The notes beneath the pieces are model-generated. The model made no database searches and was not told the origin of the DNA. It worked only from the letters and a program-made list of their open reading frames with translations. The position numbers were made by a program, and so were the translations under genes. This document shows positions 36,402 through 46,500 of a DNA stretch of 64,000 bases, in pieces. Within the stretch, counting starts at the first letter, position 1. Each line of letters begins with the position of its first letter. The stretch is taken from assembly GCA_031082155.1 (NCBI GenBank), contig JAVHLL010000009.1, forward strand, positions 24,316 through 88,315, read 5' to 3'. Origin of the DNA: Thermodesulfovibrionales bacterium (GTDB lineage: Bacteria > Nitrospirota > Thermodesulfovibrionia > Thermodesulfovibrionales > SM23-35).

Positions 36402-37196
36402 TCATCCGATGGAAAGTTTTTGGAGCAGCTTCAATGCCTTCTCATGCAGTTTTTCGTTTCCGGAGACGAGGAGAGGCGTAGATTTTTTCAGGCCTAACCC
36501 GACCTGTTCAATTGAGTTCCCCTTCATATCGGTAAATACCCCGCCCGCCTCCCTGACGAGGAGCCAGCCTGCACCGAAGTCTATAGTTCTCGATGAAGAC
36601 GGATTTGCAAATATGCTGATTGCGCCAGACGCCAGATAGGAAAGGTCAAGGGCGGTAGAGCCCAGGCAACGCGTTTTTCTCGCCTCTGTAAGAAGGGGCA
36701 GGATACAGGCGATATCTTTTCCTGGTGATTGCGCTTCATAGGCGACCAGATACAGTATGTCTTCTCTTTGTCCTTTTACCGCCGTATTATTGAAAAAAGC
36801 CCCTTTCCCTTTCTCTGACCAGAATTCATCGCCATTAATCAGGTTCAGCACGTATGCGGATTCGATGTCTCCAACCGTATCTCCATCGGCAACTGCTATC
36901 GATGTGCAATAGAAAGGAATCCCGGAGACCGCGTTCCTGCTGCCGTCCACTGGATCTATGATAACGTGTCTCCCGCCTCCCCGCAACATATTGATCCCGG
37001 ATTCCTCAGCAATAAGAGTCAACGAATCGCCTGATTTTTCGAGTCCGGAGATGATAATATCCTCAGCGCGCTTATCAATATCGTATGTCTTGTCGCCTGA
37101 GGCGCCGGTCCCCAGTGCTGTTTTCAGCACCTTGCTTCCTCTGGGGAGTTCCGCCAGGAGTCTCTTGCCGATTTCTCTGAGTATCTTGATATTCAT
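36402..37196 (-). CDS. Inositol monophosphatase family protein
   Basis: The 264-residue protein carries the metal-binding motifs of the IMPase/FBPase-like superfamily: EESG near residue 65, IIDPVDGSRNAVSG near 80-93, and RTIDFGAGWLLVREAGG near 205-220. Members dephosphorylate inositol phosphate, fructose-1,6-bisphosphate, histidinol phosphate or PAP using magnesium or lithium-sensitive sites. The usual WDxAAG reads IDFGAGW. Substrate not evident from context. Confidence 0.85.
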   Translation of the reverse strand: MNIKILREIGKRLLAELPRGSKVLKTALGTGASGDKTYDIDKRAEDIIISGLEKSGDSLTLIAEESGINMLRGGGRHVIIDPVDGSRNAVSGIPFYCTSIAVADGDTVGDIESAYVLNLINGDEFWSEKGKGAFFNNTAVKGQREDILYLVAYEAQSPGKDIACILPLLTEARKTRCLGSTALDLSYLASGAISIFANPSSSRTIDFGAGWLLVREAGGVFTDMKGNSIEQVGLGLKKSTPLLVSGNEKLHEKALKLLQKLSIG

Positions 37197-37260
37197 ATGG
37201 CATTATTGAGGAATTCAGGACTGCCTTTATATCTGTTCATGGTTCCTCCCTTCCTGCTCT

Positions 37261-37965
37261 TCACTGTATTTTACCTAAATATGAAGTCCTTTTCTCTTGC
37301 TCAAACCGTTCGATGGCGTATCTGAGCATGGTCCTCGGCATTGTTTGAGAATGTTCCCGCAGAAACCGTTCTTCGCTCTCCTGATCTCTTTTGCCGATTT
37401 CCCGGAGCATCCAGCCGACTGCCTTGTGAATGAGATCATGGGGGTCCCTGAGGAGCATTTCCGCAAGGCGAAAGGTGTCTTCAAATTGATTTTGTCTTAT
37501 GAATGCAAAGGTGGATATGACCGCTATCCTTCTTTCCCATAGATTGGGAGATTCGGCAAGTCGCCAGAGAATTGCCCGTTCATTTGCCAATAAAAAGGTG
37601 CCTAATATTTTTTCTGCGGACAGGTCGACGAGGTCCCAATTGTTGATATATCGTGTGTTTTCAAGATAAAATTTCACAATATCCCCTCTGTCCTGTTCAT
37701 GCGCATGCGCATACTGAAGAATGAGGATAAGAAGGGCAACCAGTCTGTACTCGTGGATTTTACTCGAAATCAACTCCTGCAGATCTTGCAAAGGCAGCGC
37801 TTTGTATTTTTTTGCAATTCGCCGTTGTTCTGGAACTGGTATCCCGAGGAACCAGTCCCCCTCTCCATATTCACCTTTCCCTGTTTTGAAAAAACGTAAA
37901 AGAATATTTGCCCTATCCGGATCGGCTTGTTTCTGTAAATCTTTTTTTATATGATTCAGTAACAA
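37261..37965 (-). CDS. DNA alkylation repair protein (AlkD-like)
   Basis: The 234-residue all-helical HEAT-like protein has the AlkD signatures [29 protein letters not shown] (Trp and Asp of the base-binding cleft), [20 protein letters not shown] and [18 protein letters not shown]. AlkD-type glycosylases remove bulky or positively charged alkylpurines such as 3- and 7-methyl bases without flipping. A second alkylation-repair gene, ogt, lies elsewhere in the window. It is divergent from mscL. Confidence 0.88.
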   Translation of the reverse strand: MLLNHIKKDLQKQADPDRANILLRFFKTGKGEYGEGDWFLGIPVPEQRRIAKKYKALPLQDLQELISSKIHEYRLVALLILILQYAHAHEQDRGDIVKFYLENTRYINNWDLVDLSAEKILGTFLLANERAILWRLAESPNLWERRIAVISTFAFIRQNQFEDTFRLAEMLLRDPHDLIHKAVGWMLREIGKRDQESEERFLREHSQTMPRTMLRYAIERFEQEKRTSYLGKIQ

Positions 37966-38075
37966 TGAAATCTCTCTTCCGTGTCACTATTAAAGATACT
38001 CTACAAGCCGGAATACTCCCTGTCAATAACCGTGCATACCATAACCTCATCAAGGGGCTCAACTTATACAACTTA

Positions 38076-38104
38076 TTGACCCGCACAAGATATCATGCTA
38101 TGCT
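38076..38104 (+). promoter_or_regulatory. Candidate sigma-70 promoter of mscL
   Basis: TTGACC (38076-38081) is separated by 17 bases from TATGCT (38099-38104). The start would be near 38111, leaving a 34-base leader with GAAGGAGG just before the ATG at 38145. Confidence 0.5.
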
Positions 38105-38144
38105 TTTTGTAAAAAAGAGTTCACTGCAGGGAAGGAGGAGAACT

Positions 38145-38600
38145 ATGCTGAAAGAATTCAGAGAATTTGCCATGAAGGGAAATGTCGTTGATATGGCGGT
38201 AGGAATCATAATCGGTGCAGCCTTTGGGGGAATCGTAAGTTCTTTTGTTGCTGATGTAATCATGCCCCCTATCGGGCTTCTTTTTGGGAATGTTGATTTT
38301 GCGAATCTTTTCCTTGTTCTGAAAGAAGGCGCTGTATCACAGCCCTATGCCTTGCTGGCCGACGCAAAAAAAGCCGGTGCAGTAACAATAAACTACGGAT
38401 TGTTTCTGAACACCGTTGTCAGTTTTCTCATTGTTGCGCTGTCGGTATTTTTCGTTGTCCGGTCCGTCAATGCTATGAAAAGAGAAAAGGAAGTTCCCCC
38501 TCCGGCTCCAACGACAAAGGAATGTCCCTATTGCCTCTCGGTCATTCCCCTGAAAGCGGTGCGGTGCGCCCATTGTACCTCAGAGCTGAAAAACGTGTAA
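38145..38600 (+). CDS. mscL: Large-conductance mechanosensitive channel with C-terminal zinc ribbon
   Basis: From the ATG at 38145, preceded by GAAGGAGG, the protein has 151 residues. [29 protein letters not shown] marks the first membrane helix of MscL and [22 protein letters not shown] the second. The end adds a zinc-ribbon-like knuckle, CPYC with CAHC 14 residues later, in place of the usual charged bundle only. MscL opens under membrane tension to release solutes on osmotic downshock. An open frame reaching back to 37908 is not supported. Confidence 0.92.
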   Translation: MLKEFREFAMKGNVVDMAVGIIIGAAFGGIVSSFVADVIMPPIGLLFGNVDFANLFLVLKEGAVSQPYALLADAKKAGAVTINYGLFLNTVVSFLIVALSVFFVVRSVNAMKREKEVPPPAPTTKECPYCLSVIPLKAVRCAHCTSELKNV

Positions 38601-38644
38601 GGGCCTCTTGCAATTTGTATTAGGCAATATTAAAATGCAGGGCA

Positions 38645-39019
38645 ATGCATGCCACGAACGAAGAGAAGATCCCACACATGAACTGCCCTTTCTGCGGGCA
38701 GGAAGCGTCCGCCGGAGAAATATGTAACCACTGCGGCAGAAAGATCAATAAACCTGCAGATGATCTCGAGATTGAGTACAAAGAGTTCACTCTGTCGGAA
38801 TTCCTCGAAATCCGAAAAAAAAAGGAACAACCGGGAGAACAGGGCTTTAGGGGAAAAGGGGTTTCTTTGTCCGATCAGAGGGGCGCGAGTCTTCGCCGGA
38901 AGCAAAGTACGTATGAAAAGACAGGAAAGACCAGGAAATGTCTCATTCTCATAGCAGTCATTGGATTTGTAGCTGTCATACTCGGCGGCTTTTTCCTCCT
39001 GAAGCTGCTCATGCCATAA
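38645..39019 (+). CDS. Small zinc-ribbon protein with C-terminal membrane anchor
   Basis: The protein (124 residues, or 113 if it starts at the ATG at 38678) begins with a zinc ribbon, CPFC and CNHC separated by about ten residues. A charged central part follows (about 40-95), then one membrane helix at the very end (about 98-121). I do not know its function. It follows mscL by 44 bases on the same strand, and mscL also carries a zinc ribbon. Both starts are weakly supported by Shine-Dalgarno sequence. Confidence 0.65.
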   Translation: MHATNEEKIPHMNCPFCGQEASAGEICNHCGRKINKPADDLEIEYKEFTLSEFLEIRKKKEQPGEQGFRGKGVSLSDQRGASLRRKQSTYEKTGKTRKCLILIAVIGFVAVILGGFFLLKLLMP

Positions 39020-39081
39020 CATGGCATCTTCGACGTTAACCACTATGAAGACAGACTATCTCGATCTGTGGCAGGATGTAT

Positions 39082-39492
39082 TCAGAGTTCTTTGAAGACT
39101 TTTGCGAGGCTCTCACCCCCGACATGAATAAGAAATTCATTGAAATAACCGAACGGAGTAGAGAGCACAGTGTATCCTGAATGCTGCAATTTCTCTGCAG
39201 CCTTGTTAATAAAGCTCTCCGCATATTCCGCAGATGCCTTGCTTGAAGAAAGGTGATTGAAGGTGTGAATGACGACGTTCCTGGTGTCGAATTTCCCGGC
39301 AAGCCATTTGATATTTTTCAGAAATTTATCGAGAAGGCTTTTCCCTTTCTCTTCATCCTCTTGTTCCACATGATAGAATACCACGACCGCATTTTCCATG
39401 CAGTCCTCCCTGTCGATCTCAGGCACATGGGGCAGACTTTTCGATGCAGTTTTAAACCACCACTTATGGGCATAGAAGAGGAGCAGCTTCAT
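39082..39492 (-). CDS. Free-standing archaeal-type ThrRS editing domain
   Basis: The 136-residue protein resembles the N-terminal editing domain of archaeal threonyl-tRNA synthetase (Pfam tRNA-Thr_ED, a relative of D-aminoacyl-tRNA deacylase). Matching stretches are [51 protein letters not shown] and TPFGYFNEFLIHV. In archaea the domain removes serine, or D-amino acids, wrongly attached to tRNA. Here there is no synthetase part, so it may act in trans. Its ATG overlaps the folP stop by four bases. Confidence 0.78.
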   Translation of the reverse strand: MKLLLFYAHKWWFKTASKSLPHVPEIDREDCMENAVVVFYHVEQEDEEKGKSLLDKFLKNIKWLAGKFDTRNVVIHTFNHLSSSKASAEYAESFINKAAEKLQHSGYTVLSTPFGYFNEFLIHVGGESLAKVFKEL

Positions 39493-40340
39493 GTACTTCG
39501 TATCTGCATATTTTTGACGGCATCTGCTACCTTGGCGACTTTAACCATCTCCTTCACATCATGCACACGAATGATGTTCGCGCCGTTGAAAATTGCTATC
39601 GCAACTGCTGCAGCAGTTCCCTCGAGTCTTTCTTCCGGCGGTGCGTCACCAAGGATTTTGCCGATAAATGCTTTTCGGGACGGCCCTATGAGAACCGGTT
39701 TTCTCAATGCGGAGAACATAGGGAGGTTGTGTATTATTTCAAGATTATGTTCGAATGTTTTGCCAAAACCGATACCCGGGTCTATGAGTATCTTATCCTG
39801 AGAAATTCCTGCTTCGGCTGCAATTGCTATGCTTTCTTCGAGATAGGCGAGGATTTCAGGAATAAGAGATGTGTATACTGGATTCTGCTGCATGTCTTTC
39901 GGTTTTCCCCTCATATGCATAGCCACAACGGGCACTTTATACTGTGAGACGACCGACGGCATTTCCGGGTCGAATCGCAATCCACCGATATCGTTTACCA
40001 TTGCTGCTCCTGCATCGAGCGCTCTTTTCGCGACTGCGGCCTTATGGGTATCTATCGAAATGGGGACCGGGATATCCCTGGCAAGGGTCTCGATAAGGGG
40101 GATTGTGCGTTTCAGTTCCTCTTCAACCGGAAGAGGTTCAGCGCCGGGCCTTGCGGATTCACCGCCTATGTCTATGATGTCGGCGCCCTCATCGACCATT
40201 TGGAGGGCCCTTTTGACCGCTGAAGATGCATCGAAATACAGACCGCCGTCGGAAAAGGAATCCGGGGTGACATTAAGGATTCCCATGATACAGGTCTTTT
40301 TTGAGAAGTCCAGCGAGAAGTTTCGCCAGGTGAGGTTCAC
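39489..40340 (-). CDS. folP: Dihydropteroate synthase
   Basis: The 283-residue TIM barrel has the folP motifs [15 protein letters not shown] (pterin loop), [51 protein letters not shown] and [10 protein letters not shown]. It joins p-aminobenzoate to the pterin diphosphate, the step blocked by sulfonamides. It overlaps ftsH upstream and the editing-domain gene downstream by four bases each. Confidence 0.95.
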   Translation of the reverse strand: MNLTWRNFSLDFSKKTCIMGILNVTPDSFSDGGLYFDASSAVKRALQMVDEGADIIDIGGESARPGAEPLPVEEELKRTIPLIETLARDIPVPISIDTHKAAVAKRALDAGAAMVNDIGGLRFDPEMPSVVSQYKVPVVAMHMRGKPKDMQQNPVYTSLIPEILAYLEESIAIAAEAGISQDKILIDPGIGFGKTFEHNLEIIHNLPMFSALRKPVLIGPSRKAFIGKILGDAPPEERLEGTAAAVAIAIFNGANIIRVHDVKEMVKVAKVADAVKNMQIRST

Positions 40341-42154
40341 ACCGGTACGGTCCTTTGTGACTCCACTTCCTGTATCAGAATATCTATCTCTGAACCGTCC
40401 ATTGTCTCTTTCTCCAGGAGGGTTTTCGCCAGGGTATCGAGAAGGTCCTTGTTCGCTATGAGAAGATTTTTTGCGGCGTTATATGATTCAATGACTATCC
40501 TTTTGACCTCTTCGTCTATGTCAATTGCTGTCTTTTCACTGTAGTCCTTGTGCTGCGTTATTTCCCTTCCGAGGAATATCTGTTCTTCTTTCTTCCCGAA
40601 GGTAATCGGACCAAGCTTTTCAGACATGCCCCACTCGGTGACCATTTTTCGTGCGAGGTCGCTTGCCCTTTCGAGGTCATTTCCCGCGCCGGTCGTCAGA
40701 TGGTGCAGTGCAATCTCTTCTGCAGCCCTTCCGCCCATAAGAACGGCAAGGGCATTCATCAGGTATCCGCTCGGATAGGTATATCGGTCGTCCAGGGGAA
40801 GCTGCTGTGTGATACCGAGCGCACGTCCTCTCGGAATGATGCTGACCTTATGGAGTGGATCAGTGTCGGGCGTTAACTTGGCAACAAGGGCATGGCCTGC
40901 CTCGTGGTATGCCGTATTCTTTTTCTCGGTATCGCTTATGATCATGCTCTTTCTCTCGACGCCCATCAAAACTTTGTCCTTGGCTGTCTCGAAGTCCGTT
41001 TTTTCGACTTTGGTCTTTGTTTTCCGCGCAGCGATCAGGGCGGCTTCATTCACAAGATTCTCGAGATCTGCGCCAGAAAACCCGGGAGTTCCACGGGCTA
41101 TTTCATCAAGCTTGACCTGTTCATCTACAGGGATGTTCCTTGTATGGACTTTGAGTATATCGAGCCTCCCCTTTACGTCAGGCTGAGGGACAATGACCTG
41201 TCTGTCAAACCTTCCCGGTCTGAGCAGGGCAGGATCAAGGACATCTGGCCTGTTTGTTGCGGCAATGATAATCACTCCCTGATTTGCCTCGAATCCGTCC
41301 ATTTCGACAAGAAGCTGATTTAATGTCTGCTCGCGCTCATCATGGCCCCCACCGAGACCGGCTCCCCTGTGGCGCCCAACCGCATCTATCTCATCGATGA
41401 AAATGATACACGGTGCGCTCTTCTTCGCCTGATCAAAAAGGTCTCTTACCCTTGACGCGCCGACTCCGACAAACATTTCGACAAAATCCGAACCGGATAT
41501 CGAGAAAAAGGGAACGCTGGCTTCGCCAGCGATAGCACGTGCAAGGAGTGTTTTGCCTGTCCCCGGTGCGCCAATGAGCAGTACACCCTTGGGGATTTTG
41601 CCGCCAAGTTTCTGGAATTTCTGAGGGTCTTTCAGGAAATCGATAATCTCCTGAACCTCTGTTTTTGCCTCGTCTATTCCGGCAACGTCGGCGAATGTTA
41701 TCTTCACGGATTTTTCCGAGACCAGCTTTGCCTTGGCTTTTCCGAAAGACAACGCCTTATTGCCGCCGGTCTGCATCTGTCTCATAAAGAATATCCATAT
41801 TGCGACCAAGAACAGTATTGGCCCCCATGAAAAGAAAAGGTTCCAGTACCAGGGGTTCTGGTCTTCCGGCTTTACCGTAATCTTGACATTCTGTGTCCGT
41901 AACGTGGTTACGAGATCCGGGAAGTCCGCCGCAAAGGTCTTGAACTTCTTTCCGTCCTTCATCTGACCGGTGATGACATCCCCCTTGATCATCACGTCTT
42001 CGACCTGCCCGGCTTCGAGTTTCGTCATGAATTCCGAAAAGATTATCTCCTGATCGGATTTTTGCGGAGTGCCGAGAAGGTTAAAAAGGAGGATCATCAT
42101 GACTCCGATGATCAACCATATAAACAATCCTCTGTATGCATTCAAACTGTTCAT
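40337..42154 (-). CDS. ftsH: ATP-dependent zinc metalloprotease FtsH
   Basis: The 605-residue protein has two N-terminal membrane helices (about 8-27 and 105-124) around a small periplasmic domain, an AAA domain with Walker A GAPGTGKT (195-202), [15 protein letters not shown], the second-region-of-homology [10 protein letters not shown], and the zinc site HEAGH in the C-terminal peptidase part. It degrades membrane and short-lived cytoplasmic proteins. The ftsH-folP order is common among bacteria. Confidence 0.96.
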   Translation of the reverse strand: MNSLNAYRGLFIWLIIGVMMILLFNLLGTPQKSDQEIIFSEFMTKLEAGQVEDVMIKGDVITGQMKDGKKFKTFAADFPDLVTTLRTQNVKITVKPEDQNPWYWNLFFSWGPILFLVAIWIFFMRQMQTGGNKALSFGKAKAKLVSEKSVKITFADVAGIDEAKTEVQEIIDFLKDPQKFQKLGGKIPKGVLLIGAPGTGKTLLARAIAGEASVPFFSISGSDFVEMFVGVGASRVRDLFDQAKKSAPCIIFIDEIDAVGRHRGAGLGGGHDEREQTLNQLLVEMDGFEANQGVIIIAATNRPDVLDPALLRPGRFDRQVIVPQPDVKGRLDILKVHTRNIPVDEQVKLDEIARGTPGFSGADLENLVNEAALIAARKTKTKVEKTDFETAKDKVLMGVERKSMIISDTEKKNTAYHEAGHALVAKLTPDTDPLHKVSIIPRGRALGITQQLPLDDRYTYPSGYLMNALAVLMGGRAAEEIALHHLTTGAGNDLERASDLARKMVTEWGMSEKLGPITFGKKEEQIFLGREITQHKDYSEKTAIDIDEEVKRIVIESYNAAKNLLIANKDLLDTLAKTLLEKETMDGSEIDILIQEVESQRTVPV

Positions 42155-42229
42155 TCTTTTGTATATCCCAACTTCTGAATTTTTTTGATTTTTTGTTGTT
42201 TTATTTTAGCATATCGTAAAGCTTTTTTC

Positions 42230-42955
42230 TTAGCTCTTCTCGCCTTCAATCAATTGTTTTTGGATACTTATGAGGTGTTGTATCCCGTTCTCTGCCAGCC
42301 CGAGGAGGCCGTCGAGCAAATCCCTTGAAAAAGGGAGCCCTTCTGCCGTGCCCTGTATCTCGACAAATTTACCGCTTCCTGTCATGACAACATTCATATC
42401 AACTTCAGCCATTGAGTCTTCCATATAACAGAGGTCAAGCACCGGGGTGTCATTGAGAATCCCGACACTGACTGCAGCGAGATAATCTTTGAGGGGGGTT
42501 TTCTCAATGAGCCCGTTTCTCAGGGCATAGTGCAGTGCGTCTGCCAGGCATATGAACGCCCCGGTGATGGAAGCTGTGCGGGTACCGCCGTCCGCACGGA
42601 GGACATCGCAGTCTATCCAAATGGTCCTTTCTCCAAGGGCTGAAAGATCTACGACAGACCGTAGTGCCCTCCCGATCAACCTCTGAATTTCATGAGTCCT
42701 GCCGCTCACTTTGCCGGTGGCCGCTTCCCTCGTTGTTCTTGTCTTAGTTGCCCTGGGGAGCATAGAGTATTCAGCGGTTATCCACCCCTTTTTCTGGTCT
42801 CTCAGAAAAAGCGGCACTTTTTCCTCGATTGAGGCGGTACAGATCACCTGTGTATGTCCCATGGAAATCAAGGCTGAACCTTCTGCCGAGTCTATGAAAT
42901 TCCTCTGGATGTTCACTGTGCGCATTTCATTGTTTTTTCTTCCGTCAGTTCTCAT
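42230..42955 (-). CDS. rph: Ribonuclease PH
   Basis: The 241-residue protein has RNase PH motifs: [70 protein letters not shown] and EIQGTAEG. It trims tRNA 3' ends phosphorolytically. It is the last gene of the amidase-GerMN-murI-rph run. An XTP pyrophosphatase gene (rdgB) often follows rph in related orders but is absent here; ftsH is next. Confidence 0.95.
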   Translation of the reverse strand: MRTDGRKNNEMRTVNIQRNFIDSAEGSALISMGHTQVICTASIEEKVPLFLRDQKKGWITAEYSMLPRATKTRTTREAATGKVSGRTHEIQRLIGRALRSVVDLSALGERTIWIDCDVLRADGGTRTASITGAFICLADALHYALRNGLIEKTPLKDYLAAVSVGILNDTPVLDLCYMEDSMAEVDMNVVMTGSGKFVEIQGTAEGLPFSRDLLDGLLGLAENGIQHLISIQKQLIEGEKS

Positions 42956-42969
42956 CAGTCCTCCGTCTC

Positions 42970-43797
42970 TCAGTTTCCGACAGCTATTTGTTCTATATGA
43001 TCGATTTTTTCTCCAAGAAAATTTTCTCCGACCTTTACGAAACGGTCCGGAGAGTCTGTCACATAAAATTGTCTCGATGGTGATTTTTTCAGATCTCTTT
43101 TTAAATCGAATACTTCGAGCAGTGTTCTTATTTCCCGTGATGTCTCAACGGCTGAGTCTATCAGGGTGACCTCTTTGCCCATGACACGGGCTATGACCTT
43201 TTTCAGCAGTGGATAATGTGTGCACCCCAGGACAAGCGTATCGATGCCTTTCTCTTTCATGCTACCGAGATACTGTTTTGCGACCATTGCCGCAACTTTT
43301 CCTGTGATCCAGCCCTCCTCAACCAGAGGCACAAAGAGGGGACAGGCGAGACCGAAGACCTGTAAGGTGGTGTCTATCGCATGGATGGCCTTGGTATATG
43401 CATTGCTGTGAACCGTTGCAGCAGTGCCGATTACGCCGATCTTTTTATTCCGTGTGGCCCGGACAGCAGCTTTTGCCCCCGGCTCGATAACACCGATGAC
43501 AGGGATCGCAACGCTGTTTTTCACCGCCTGAAGACTTACTGAAGAAGCAGTATTGCAGGCGACCACGAGGATCTTGATGTCCCTGGAAGATAAAAAACTC
43601 GTATTTTCGAAGGAATATCTTATTACTGTCTCGGCTGAACGGATACCATATGGCACCCGTGCAGTATCCCCCAGATAAATAGTACTTTCCTGTGGTAATT
43701 CCCTGATGATTTCCTTCAGGACGGTGAGGCCGCCTATTCCGGAATCAAAAACGCCGATTGGTCTGTCTTCTTTCTCTCTCATCTCTCCTCGATCCAT
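42970..43797 (-). CDS. murI: Glutamate racemase
   Basis: The protein contains both catalytic cysteine motifs of Mur[12 protein letters not shown] and [10 protein letters not shown], and begins [18 protein letters not shown]. It makes D-glutamate for peptidoglycan. I choose the ATG at 43797, seven bases after the stop of the GerMN gene; the ATG at 43782 is also possible, and a frame back to 43866 overlaps the previous gene without family similarity. The neighbours (amidase, GerMN, rph) fit a cell-wall/RNA housekeeping run. Confidence 0.94.
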   Translation of the reverse strand: MDRGEMREKEDRPIGVFDSGIGGLTVLKEIIRELPQESTIYLGDTARVPYGIRSAETVIRYSFENTSFLSSRDIKILVVACNTASSVSLQAVKNSVAIPVIGVIEPGAKAAVRATRNKKIGVIGTAATVHSNAYTKAIHAIDTTLQVFGLACPLFVPLVEEGWITGKVAAMVAKQYLGSMKEKGIDTLVLGCTHYPLLKKVIARVMGKEVTLIDSAVETSREIRTLLEVFDLKRDLKKSPSRQFYVTDSPDRFVKVGENFLGEKIDHIEQIAVGN

Positions 43798-43804
43798 GAC
43801 ATTC

Positions 43805-44371
43805 TTATCCAAATTCTGGCGAGACCATATCTTTAAGGGGATAGAAAAGATAGAGATGGCCACCAAGAGTCTCGGCTTCTTTCCCCTCTATGAGAACCTT
43901 TACGTCCTGAATATCCTCGATGTTGGAAATAAGGCTTTCATACAGACCTTTTAACAGGAGATACTCTGCCAGGGCATCACCCTGAAAATTTCGTCTGAAC
44001 TCATCAGACAGGTTGACATAAACTATACCGTCGGCTCCCTGATACACACCTAAAAGCTGAACATTCCGGGGAATGGCCGATGCTGCAGCACCCGCCGGCC
44101 CCTTCAGGTATTCCTCTATAGTTGCTTCGGCTATTGTCGTGTTCGGGCTGCTCCGTGGAGGCCTTCTCTCTTCAAGCTGAAGACGATTCACGGTGGGGTA
44201 ATAGACTCTTACCGTGAAAAAGCCATCTATATGCGCGATGCCGCCTGCCGGTTCTTCATCGTGAATTTTTTCTTTCGAAAAAACCCTGGAGAAATAAAAA
44301 TATCCTCCTACGACACCGCTCAGAAAAATGATGCCAAGGAGCACAAGTACAATCGTTTTCTTTGTGTTCAT
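43805..44371 (-). CDS. GerMN-domain envelope protein
   Basis: The 188-residue protein has an N-terminal membrane anchor (about 7-28) and an extracytoplasmic GerMN (sporulation/spore germination) domain with VRVYYPTVNRLQLEERR, IEEYLKGP, VYVNLSDEF and EYLLLKGLYESLI. Despite the name the domain is widespread in non-sporing bacteria, usually beside an Amidase_3 protein, as here. A peptidoglycan-related role is likely but unproven. Confidence 0.85.
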   Translation of the reverse strand: MNTKKTIVLVLLGIIFLSGVVGGYFYFSRVFSKEKIHDEEPAGGIAHIDGFFTVRVYYPTVNRLQLEERRPPRSSPNTTIAEATIEEYLKGPAGAAASAIPRNVQLLGVYQGADGIVYVNLSDEFRRNFQGDALAEYLLLKGLYESLISNIEDIQDVKVLIEGKEAETLGGHLYLFYPLKDMVSPEFG

Positions 44372-44468
44372 TTATCCCTGAACTTTCATCATGAGATTGC
44401 CGGTATCGGGGAAAATTTCCCCTGACAGGGGATGAATGGATGATACTCGACGTTCTACCACGGATGCG

Positions 44469-45476
44469 TTATTGCTCATACGCGGCAACTCCGTGTATGA
44501 ACGCCTTGATGACTTTTTCTCTCATCTGCTGGTCATAGAGAACGTATTTCGGTGACGGGAGTTCTACCAGCATGCACGGTGATGCTACCGAATTCAGTAT
44601 GGGGAGCGGCATTTCCCGTTGAATGATTTCTGCCTTGAATTCGTCCTTTAGCGCTTTCCCTATACTCTCGGCAAGGGCCTTGCTTTTCTGAACATATTTT
44701 CTCTGCCTCGAGGAGAGACTGTAAAAATCTCCTGCTTCAACTGACGCCTGTTCCTCAAACCGGGGGCTGTAAAGAACAAACCCCGTTGAGGTTGAGGAGT
44801 GCAGACTGATAAATACGTCCGGGACTTTTTGATTCACAAAATTTATTCGTTCGCTGATTGATATATACTGGTCTGCTCTTCGGGTAAGAAAGCTCTTTTT
44901 CCCCTGCTTGGCAAGAAAAGAGGCCAGGTCTTTTGCCAGGGAGAGCATTATTTCTTTCTCGCTCGCATTGCCGTAAGTAATGCCAAAATCAAAGCCGCCA
45001 TGTCCTGCATCGATACAGAGTCCCCTGGCGAGTACGGGGCGTTGTTTTTCAGCAGACAGTTCCTTTTTCTGTATATCGGATTTCTGTATATCGAACACAA
45101 GCCGCGCAGGAGAGGAAAGCTGGAAAATTTTGGTCTCTCCTTTTTCCTTAAAGTTCAGGATCAGAGATTTTTCAGCAGGTAGCAATTCAAAAGGCAGTCC
45201 CTGGGGAGGGGTGAAGGTATAGGGCTCAGGAAAATCCGCCTTGATCTGTGTTGAAGAGGTGGTCACTTTCGTCCTTTTGAGAAAAGATTCCTCAGCTTCC
45301 AGGACAACACGAAGAGTATTTCCCTGGCTGCTGAACTTAAGCGATACAAGAACCTTTTGTTGTGCCGACAGGGGAAAAACAGAAACAAAGAGAATAAAAA
45401 GTATAAGAAACTTTTTTTTCACCGGATTATAATTTTTCCTTTCCTCTCTTTCAGAAACTTGCTGGCGCATCTTCAC
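44469..45476 (-). CDS. N-acetylmuramoyl-L-alanine amidase (Amidase_3)
   Basis: The C-terminal half is an Amidase_3 domain: zinc ligands in CIDAGHGGFDFG, the Glu in SEKEIML and the His in FISLHSS, with the catalytic Glu in MLVELPS near the end. The N-terminal part (about 45-145) resembles an AMIN-type targeting domain. The first start is a GTG at 45476. A GTG at 45422 would put the signal peptide (VKKKFLILFILFVSVFPLSA) right at the N terminus and may be the true start. It cleaves the stem peptide from MurNAc during septum splitting. It is first in the run to rph. Confidence 0.88.
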   Translation of the reverse strand: MKMRQQVSEREERKNYNPVKKKFLILFILFVSVFPLSAQQKVLVSLKFSSQGNTLRVVLEAEESFLKRTKVTTSSTQIKADFPEPYTFTPPQGLPFELLPAEKSLILNFKEKGETKIFQLSSPARLVFDIQKSDIQKKELSAEKQRPVLARGLCIDAGHGGFDFGITYGNASEKEIMLSLAKDLASFLAKQGKKSFLTRRADQYISISERINFVNQKVPDVFISLHSSTSTGFVLYSPRFEEQASVEAGDFYSLSSRQRKYVQKSKALAESIGKALKDEFKAEIIQREMPLPILNSVASPCMLVELPSPKYVLYDQQMREKVIKAFIHGVAAYEQ

Positions 45477-45601
45477 AATAAAAAATTCATAGTTGAGGTA
45501 GTGTCATTGAGCCGAGCGGCACCTCCAACATATTATAAAATAAAAATATTTTTAAAAACCAATGGGCAATTCAGGTTTCTCAAACGGCAAGAGTCATTGT
45601 A

Positions 45602-46396
45602 TTACCAGCTGTGATCCTTGACATAGCCATATTCAACCAGCATTTGACCGGCGAGGTCCTTCACAAGTGTCTTTTCTGCATCAGTCATTCTTTTCCACTT
45701 GCCTCTCCCGTCAAAGAGGGGTTGATTGATTTGCCAATTGCGGTATTGGCGATGATGTTCTTCATGCGCTGCCGGAGGTTTTGCGATTTCCTCGGCATAG
45801 TATTGCTTTGGAGTCTTGTAATATTCCCGAATATCCGGTTCGAAGTCAACGCCAAGAAAGGTTAGAAGGGAATTCATTGTTGAGTCAAAATCCTCTATAA
45901 GACTTTCATACCTCATTACATACACATTGGGATGTTCCCAGAACTGCCGTCCCGCGTTGTTGTCGTCAATCCAGCGCCTGATTCCGTCTTCAAGCGAGCC
46001 CGTGCGTTTCTGTATCGAGCAGGCAACGTCACGGCCGTCCCTGATCATCAGGATGATTTTGGAGTCAGGTCTGATTTCCAGAAATCTCCTGATACAATAT
46101 ATGTGTCTCGGGGTTTTTTCTATCCATCCTGATTTGCCCGCACAGACTGCATTCATGTCAAATAACCAGAGGTTCAGTCTCATTTTCCAGTGCTTGCGGA
46201 ATCCGACGGATGTTTCTGAAGGGACAGCATAAAACCGGGAATGTGTTCCAAGTATTGCCAAAAGAAGGGATGTCCCACTGTGACCACATCCTACAATAAA
46301 AGTAGGAGGATAGTTGAGCTTTTTGCCTCTCAGATATCTGCTGACCACATATCTTGGTGCGACCCTTAGAATGCGCAGAAGAGTATTAAATTTCAT
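45602..46396 (-). CDS. Sulfotransferase family protein
   Basis: The 264-residue protein has the PAPS-binding loop TFIVGCGHSGTSLLLAIL (about 32-49) and the 3'-phosphate-binding stretch IRDGRDVACSIQ with SLIEDFDSTMNSLLTFLGV after it, as in Sulfotransfer_3-type enzymes. It would move sulfate from PAPS to a sugar, lipid or peptide acceptor. A polysaccharide acceptor is plausible, given the envelope locus 2.4 kb away, but is inference. Confidence 0.85.
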   Translation of the reverse strand: MKFNTLLRILRVAPRYVVSRYLRGKKLNYPPTFIVGCGHSGTSLLLAILGTHSRFYAVPSETSVGFRKHWKMRLNLWLFDMNAVCAGKSGWIEKTPRHIYCIRRFLEIRPDSKIILMIRDGRDVACSIQKRTGSLEDGIRRWIDDNNAGRQFWEHPNVYVMRYESLIEDFDSTMNSLLTFLGVDFEPDIREYYKTPKQYYAEEIAKPPAAHEEHHRQYRNWQINQPLFDGRGKWKRMTDAEKTLVKDLAGQMLVEYGYVKDHSW

Positions 46397-46500
46397 GACG
46401 GTTTCTTAAATCGACCATAAAGCAGCGCCTGGAGTATTCTCCGGGCAAAACGCATAATGAAATGGTTGGATGTTCTCCTTATAGATGTTCCAATACATTC

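Noticed and set aside
37908..38144. N-terminal extension of the MscL frame
   Set aside because: The family start and a strong Shine-Dalgarno are at 38145, and a promoter candidate lies inside the extension.
45489..45509. Six-codon open frame after GGAGGTG upstream of the amidase, a possible leader peptide
   Set aside because: Spacing to the ribosome site is long and there is no attenuator structure or regulatory codon run.
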